Origin: Streptomyces sp. ISL-43
GTDB taxonomy: Bacteria; Actinomycetota; Actinomycetes; Streptomycetales; Streptomycetaceae
Reading direction: 5' to 3'
DNA length: 64,000 nt
Assembly: GCF_018614195.1 (NCBI RefSeq)
Contig: NZ_JAGGOT010000023.1
Span: 62,001 to 126,000, forward strand
Below are positions 61,268 to 64,000 of this stretch, piece by piece; position 1 is the stretch's first letter; every line of letters starts with the position of its first letter. The position numbers were made by a program, and so were the translations under genes. The notes under the pieces were generated by a model. It saw only the letters and a list, made by a program, of their open reading frames with translations. It did no database searches and was not told the DNA's origin.

Positions 61268-64000
61268 GTGTCCGCGCGTCCGTCCGCCTCCCCGGTACTC
61301 ACCGATCCCGAGCAGCTCAAGGAGCTCCTGGGGATCCCCTTCACGCCCGAACAGATGGCCTGCGTCACCGCCCCGGCCGCCCCGCAGGTCATCGTGGCCG
61401 GCGCCGGCTCCGGCAAGACCACCGTCATGGCCGCCCGCGTGGTGTGGCTGGTCGGCACCGGCGCGGTCGCGCCCGAGCAGGTCCTCGGCCTGACCTTCAC
61501 CAACAAGGCCGCCGGCGAGCTCGCCGAGCGTGTACGGGGGGCCCTCGCGCGGGCCGGCATCAGCGATCCGGACCCCTCCCCGGCCGAGGCCGACGCGGTG
61601 GGCGGCGAGCCGCGCATCTCGACGTACCACGCCTTCGCCGGACAGCTCCTCAAGGACCACGGCCTGCGCATCGGGCTGGAGCCCAGCGCCCGGCTGCTCG
61701 CCGACGCCACCCGCTTCCAGCTCGCCGCCCGCGTGCTCCGCGAGGCCCCGGGGCCCTATCCGGCGCTCACCAAATCCCTTCCCGACCTGGTCAGCGACCT
61801 GCTCGCGCTCGACGGGGAGCTCTCCGAGCACCTCGTACCGCCGGAGCGGCTGCGCGCGTACGACACGGAGCTGCTGTCCGTCCTCGCCGGCACCAAGCTG
61901 AGCAACGACGACCTGCGCAAGGTTCCCGAGGCCGTGCGCGGCCGCCTCGAACTGCTGGAGCTGACCGAGCGCTACCGCGCCGCCAAACGCTCCCGCGACC
62001 TCCTCGACTTCAGCGACCAGATAGCCCTCTCCGCGCAGCTCGCCACCACCCGGCCCGAGGTCGGGGCGCTGCTGCGCGAGGAGTTCCGCGTGGTGCTGCT
62101 CGACGAGTACCAGGACACCTCCGTCGCCCAGCGGCTGCTGCTGTCCGGGCTGTTCGGCGGGGGCACCGGGCACGCGGTGACCGCCGTGGGCGACCCCTGC
62201 CAGGCCATCTACGGCTGGCGCGGCGCCTCCGTGGCCAACCTCGACGACTTCCCGGAGCACTTCCCCCACGCCGACGGGAACCCCGCCACGCGCTTCTCCC
62301 TCAGCGAGAACCGGCGCAGCGGCGGCCGCCTCCTCGAACTGGCCAACGAGCTCGCCGCCCCGCTCCGCGCGATGCACGAGGGCGTCGAGGCCCTGCGCCC
62401 CGCGCCGGGCGCCGAGTACGACGGCACGGTGCGCTGCGCGCTGCTGGAGACCCACGCGCAGGAGCTCGACTGGCTCGGGGACTCCGTCGCCCACCTGGTT
62501 CGCACGGGTACGGAGCCGCGCGAGATCGCCGTACTGTGCCGCTCGGCCGGGGACTTCGCGCGCATCCAGGCGGTGCTCGTCGAGCGCGACGTCCCCGTCG
62601 AAGTGGTCGGGCTCGCCGGTCTCCTGCACCTTCCGGAGGTCGCGGACCTCATCGCCGTCTGCGAGGTCCTCCAGGACCCGGGCGCCAACGCTTCCCTGGT
62701 CCGGCTGCTCATCGGGCCGCGGTGGCGGATCGGCGCGCGGGACCTGGCGCTGCTGGGCCGCCGGGCGCGCACGCTGATCGCTCGCGCTCCGGGCGGCGGC
62801 GACGGCGACGACGACCGCCTGGCGGCGGCGGTGGAGGGCGTCGACCCGGCGGAGATCGTCTCGCTGGCGGACGCGCTCGAAACGTTCCTCGACGGCTCGG
62901 GCGCGGGCGGCCGCGGCTCGGGCTCCGGCCATGGCTCCGCCCCCGACGGGCTGCCGTTCTCCGCCGCCGCCCGGGTCCGGTTCGCGCACCTGGCGCAGGA
63001 GCTGCGCGACCTGCGGCGTTCGCTCGCCGACCCGCTGATGGACGTACTGCACCGGGTGCTGTCGACGACCGGCCTCGATGTGGAACTGGCAGCGTCCCCG
63101 CACGCGCTGGCCGCCCGCCGCCGGGAGACCCTGTCGAGCTTCATGGACGTGGCGGCCGGCTTCGCCTCCCTCGACGGCGAGGCGTCCCTCCTGGCCTTCC
63201 TGGCCTTCCTGCGCACGGCCGCCCAGTACGAGAAGGGCCTGGACCACGCGCTGCCGGGCGGGGAGAACACGGTCAAGGTGCTCACGGCCCACAAGTCCAA
63301 GGGCCTGGAGTGGGACGTGGTGGTGGTCCCCGACCTGTGCGCGGGCTCGTTCCCGAAGGAGAAGGCCCCGGAGGCCTGGACCTCGTACGCGAAGGTCCTG
63401 CCGTACGCGCTGCGCGGCGACGCGCCGACCCTCCCGGCCGCCCCGGAGTGGACCTCGCAGGGCCTTCGCGCGTTCAAGTCCGCCCTCAAGTCCCACAAGG
63501 CCGTCGAGGAGCTCCGCCTCGGCTACGTCACCTTCACCCGGCCCCGCTCGCTCCTCCTGGCGTCCGGCCACTGGTGGGGCCCGACGCAGAAGAAGCCGCG
63601 CGGCCCGTCCGCCTTCCTCTCCGCGCTGTACGACCACTGCGTGTCGGGCCACGGCGAGATCGAAGCCTGGGCCGACACCCCCGAGCCGGACGCCGCGAAC
63701 CCGGCCCTGGCCACGGAGTCCACCCCGGACCACTCCTGGCCCCTCCCGCTGGACCCCGAGTCCCTCGCCCTGCGCCGGGCGGCGGCGGCCCTGGTCGAAT
63801 CCCACCTGACCCCCGCCTCCTCCCCGCCCCCACCCCCGGAGGACACCTACCTCTGGCCCCCCGACTGCGAGGACCCCTCGTACGAGGAAGAGCCCGCCCC
63901 GGACGACCTCTGGCCGCAGGACGGCGCCGAGGACTGGGCCGCGGACGGGCCGCGCCCCGCCGAGGAGGACCTGTGGCACGGGGACGGGACCAGGGCCGTG
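61268..64000 (+). CDS. adnB: AdnB-like helicase-nuclease subunit, 3' end outside window
   Basis: A GTG at 61268 opens a UvrD-family frame that stays open to the right window edge (911 codons). Visible are PFTPEQMACVTAP (Q motif), IVAGAGSGKTTVMAARV (Walker A), TFTNKAAGELAERV (Ia), LLDEYQDTS (Walker B), VGDPCQAIYGWRGA (III), TAHKSKGLEWDVVVV (V) and YVTFTRPRSLLL (VI). The C-terminal nuclease is not in the window. The acidic Pro-rich stretch at its 3' end is a linker. It is co-directional with adnA and completes the AdnAB pair. Confidence 0.88.
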   Translation, partial: MSARPSASPVLTDPEQLKELLGIPFTPEQMACVTAPAAPQVIVAGAGSGKTTVMAARVVWLVGTGAVAPEQVLGLTFTNKAAGELAERVRGALARAGISDPDPSPAEADAVGGEPRISTYHAFAGQLLKDHGLRIGLEPSARLLADATRFQLAARVLREAPGPYPALTKSLPDLVSDLLALDGELSEHLVPPERLRAYDTELLSVLAGTKLSNDDLRKVPEAVRGRLELLELTERYRAAKRSRDLLDFSDQIALSAQLATTRPEVGALLREEFRVVLLDEYQDTSVAQRLLLSGLFGGGTGHAVTAVGDPCQAIYGWRGASVANLDDFPEHFPHADGNPATRFSLSENRRSGGRLLELANELAAPLRAMHEGVEALRPAPGAEYDGTVRCALLETHAQELDWLGDSVAHLVRTGTEPREIAVLCRSAGDFARIQAVLVERDVPVEVVGLAGLLHLPEVADLIAVCEVLQDPGANASLVRLLIGPRWRIGARDLALLGRRARTLIARAPGGGDGDDDRLAAAVEGVDPAEIVSLADALETFLDGSGAGGRGSGSGHGSAPDGLPFSAAARVRFAHLAQELRDLRRSLADPLMDVLHRVLSTTGLDVELAASPHALAARRRETLSSFMDVAAGFASLDGEASLLAFLAFLRTAAQYEKGLDHALPGGENTVKVLTAHKSKGLEWDVVVVPDLCAGSFPKEKAPEAWTSYAKVLPYALRGDAPTLPAAPEWTSQGLRAFKSALKSHKAVEELRLGYVTFTRPRSLLLASGHWWGPTQKKPRGPSAFLSALYDHCVSGHGEIEAWADTPEPDAANPALATESTPDHSWPLPLDPESLALRRAAAALVESHLTPASSPPPPPEDTYLWPPDCEDPSYEEEPAPDDLWPQDGAEDWAADGPRPAEEDLWHGDGTRAV

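Noticed and set aside
1..64000. tRNA or rRNA genes, prophage or intact insertion sequence
   Set aside because: No cloverleaf-like sequence, integrase, phage structural gene or transposase frame was noticed on either strand.

Overview
The window is chromosomal DNA from a Streptomyces or very close relative. It is extremely GC-rich and most genes start with GTG. GTGA/ATGA stop-start overlaps are frequent, and the contents include mycothiol biosynthesis (MshB), a 7Fe ferredoxin, the sigE-rseA-htrA-tatB stress and secretion set, DUF3117, DUF3107 and the AdnAB helicase-nuclease pair. No tRNA, rRNA, CRISPR array, prophage or intact transposase gene was seen.

Bases 1-25.5 kb are mostly conserved actinobacterial core. 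From memory, the order mshB, ferredoxin, dapC, dapE, LOG-family protein, folP2-like, DivIVA-like, tag, DUF3117, O-methyltransferase, sigE, rseA, htrA, tatB, mrp, MgtE-N/CBS protein, corA matches the Mycobacterium tuberculosis Rv1170-Rv1239 region. In functional terms: mycothiol (mshB), lysine/diaminopimelate for peptidoglycan (dapC, dapE), iron-sulfur electron transfer and carriage (fdxA, mrp), base-excision repair (tag), and envelope stress plus Tat export. A GGAAC-N17-CGTTG sequence ahead of sigE suggests the sigma factor drives its own gene.

Bases 25.9-38.1 kb hold Streptomyces-typical genes (SUFU-domain protein, DUF6758, PHP phosphoesterase, MarC, two alpha/beta hydrolases) around a second conserved block: DEAD-box helicase, ferritin-like protein, DUF3107, TetR regulator and DUF3152 metallopeptidase. 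This matches M. tuberculosis Rv3211-Rv3207. The block resumes with moeZ (43.1 kb), an alkyltransferase-like protein (57.2 kb) and adnA/adnB (57.8 kb to the window end), as in Rv3206-Rv3201.

Two accessory stretches interrupt the second block. At 38.6-43.1 kb lies a tight operon of a PelF-like DUF3492 glycosyltransferase, a polytopic membrane protein, an NAD-dependent epimerase and a Spherulin-4-like protein, which suggests an undescribed glycan pathway. Its left edge carries a 170-bp transposase-less inverted-repeat element; half of a second copy sits at 3.46-3.51 kb. At 44.3-57.1 kb lie a secreted tripeptidyl-type peptidase, a two-component system with an ABC exporter, a scar containing a headless hemG-like gene and a YwiC-like fragment, an acetyltransferase, and a large membrane protein that joins a degenerate kinase-like domain to a flippase-like domain.
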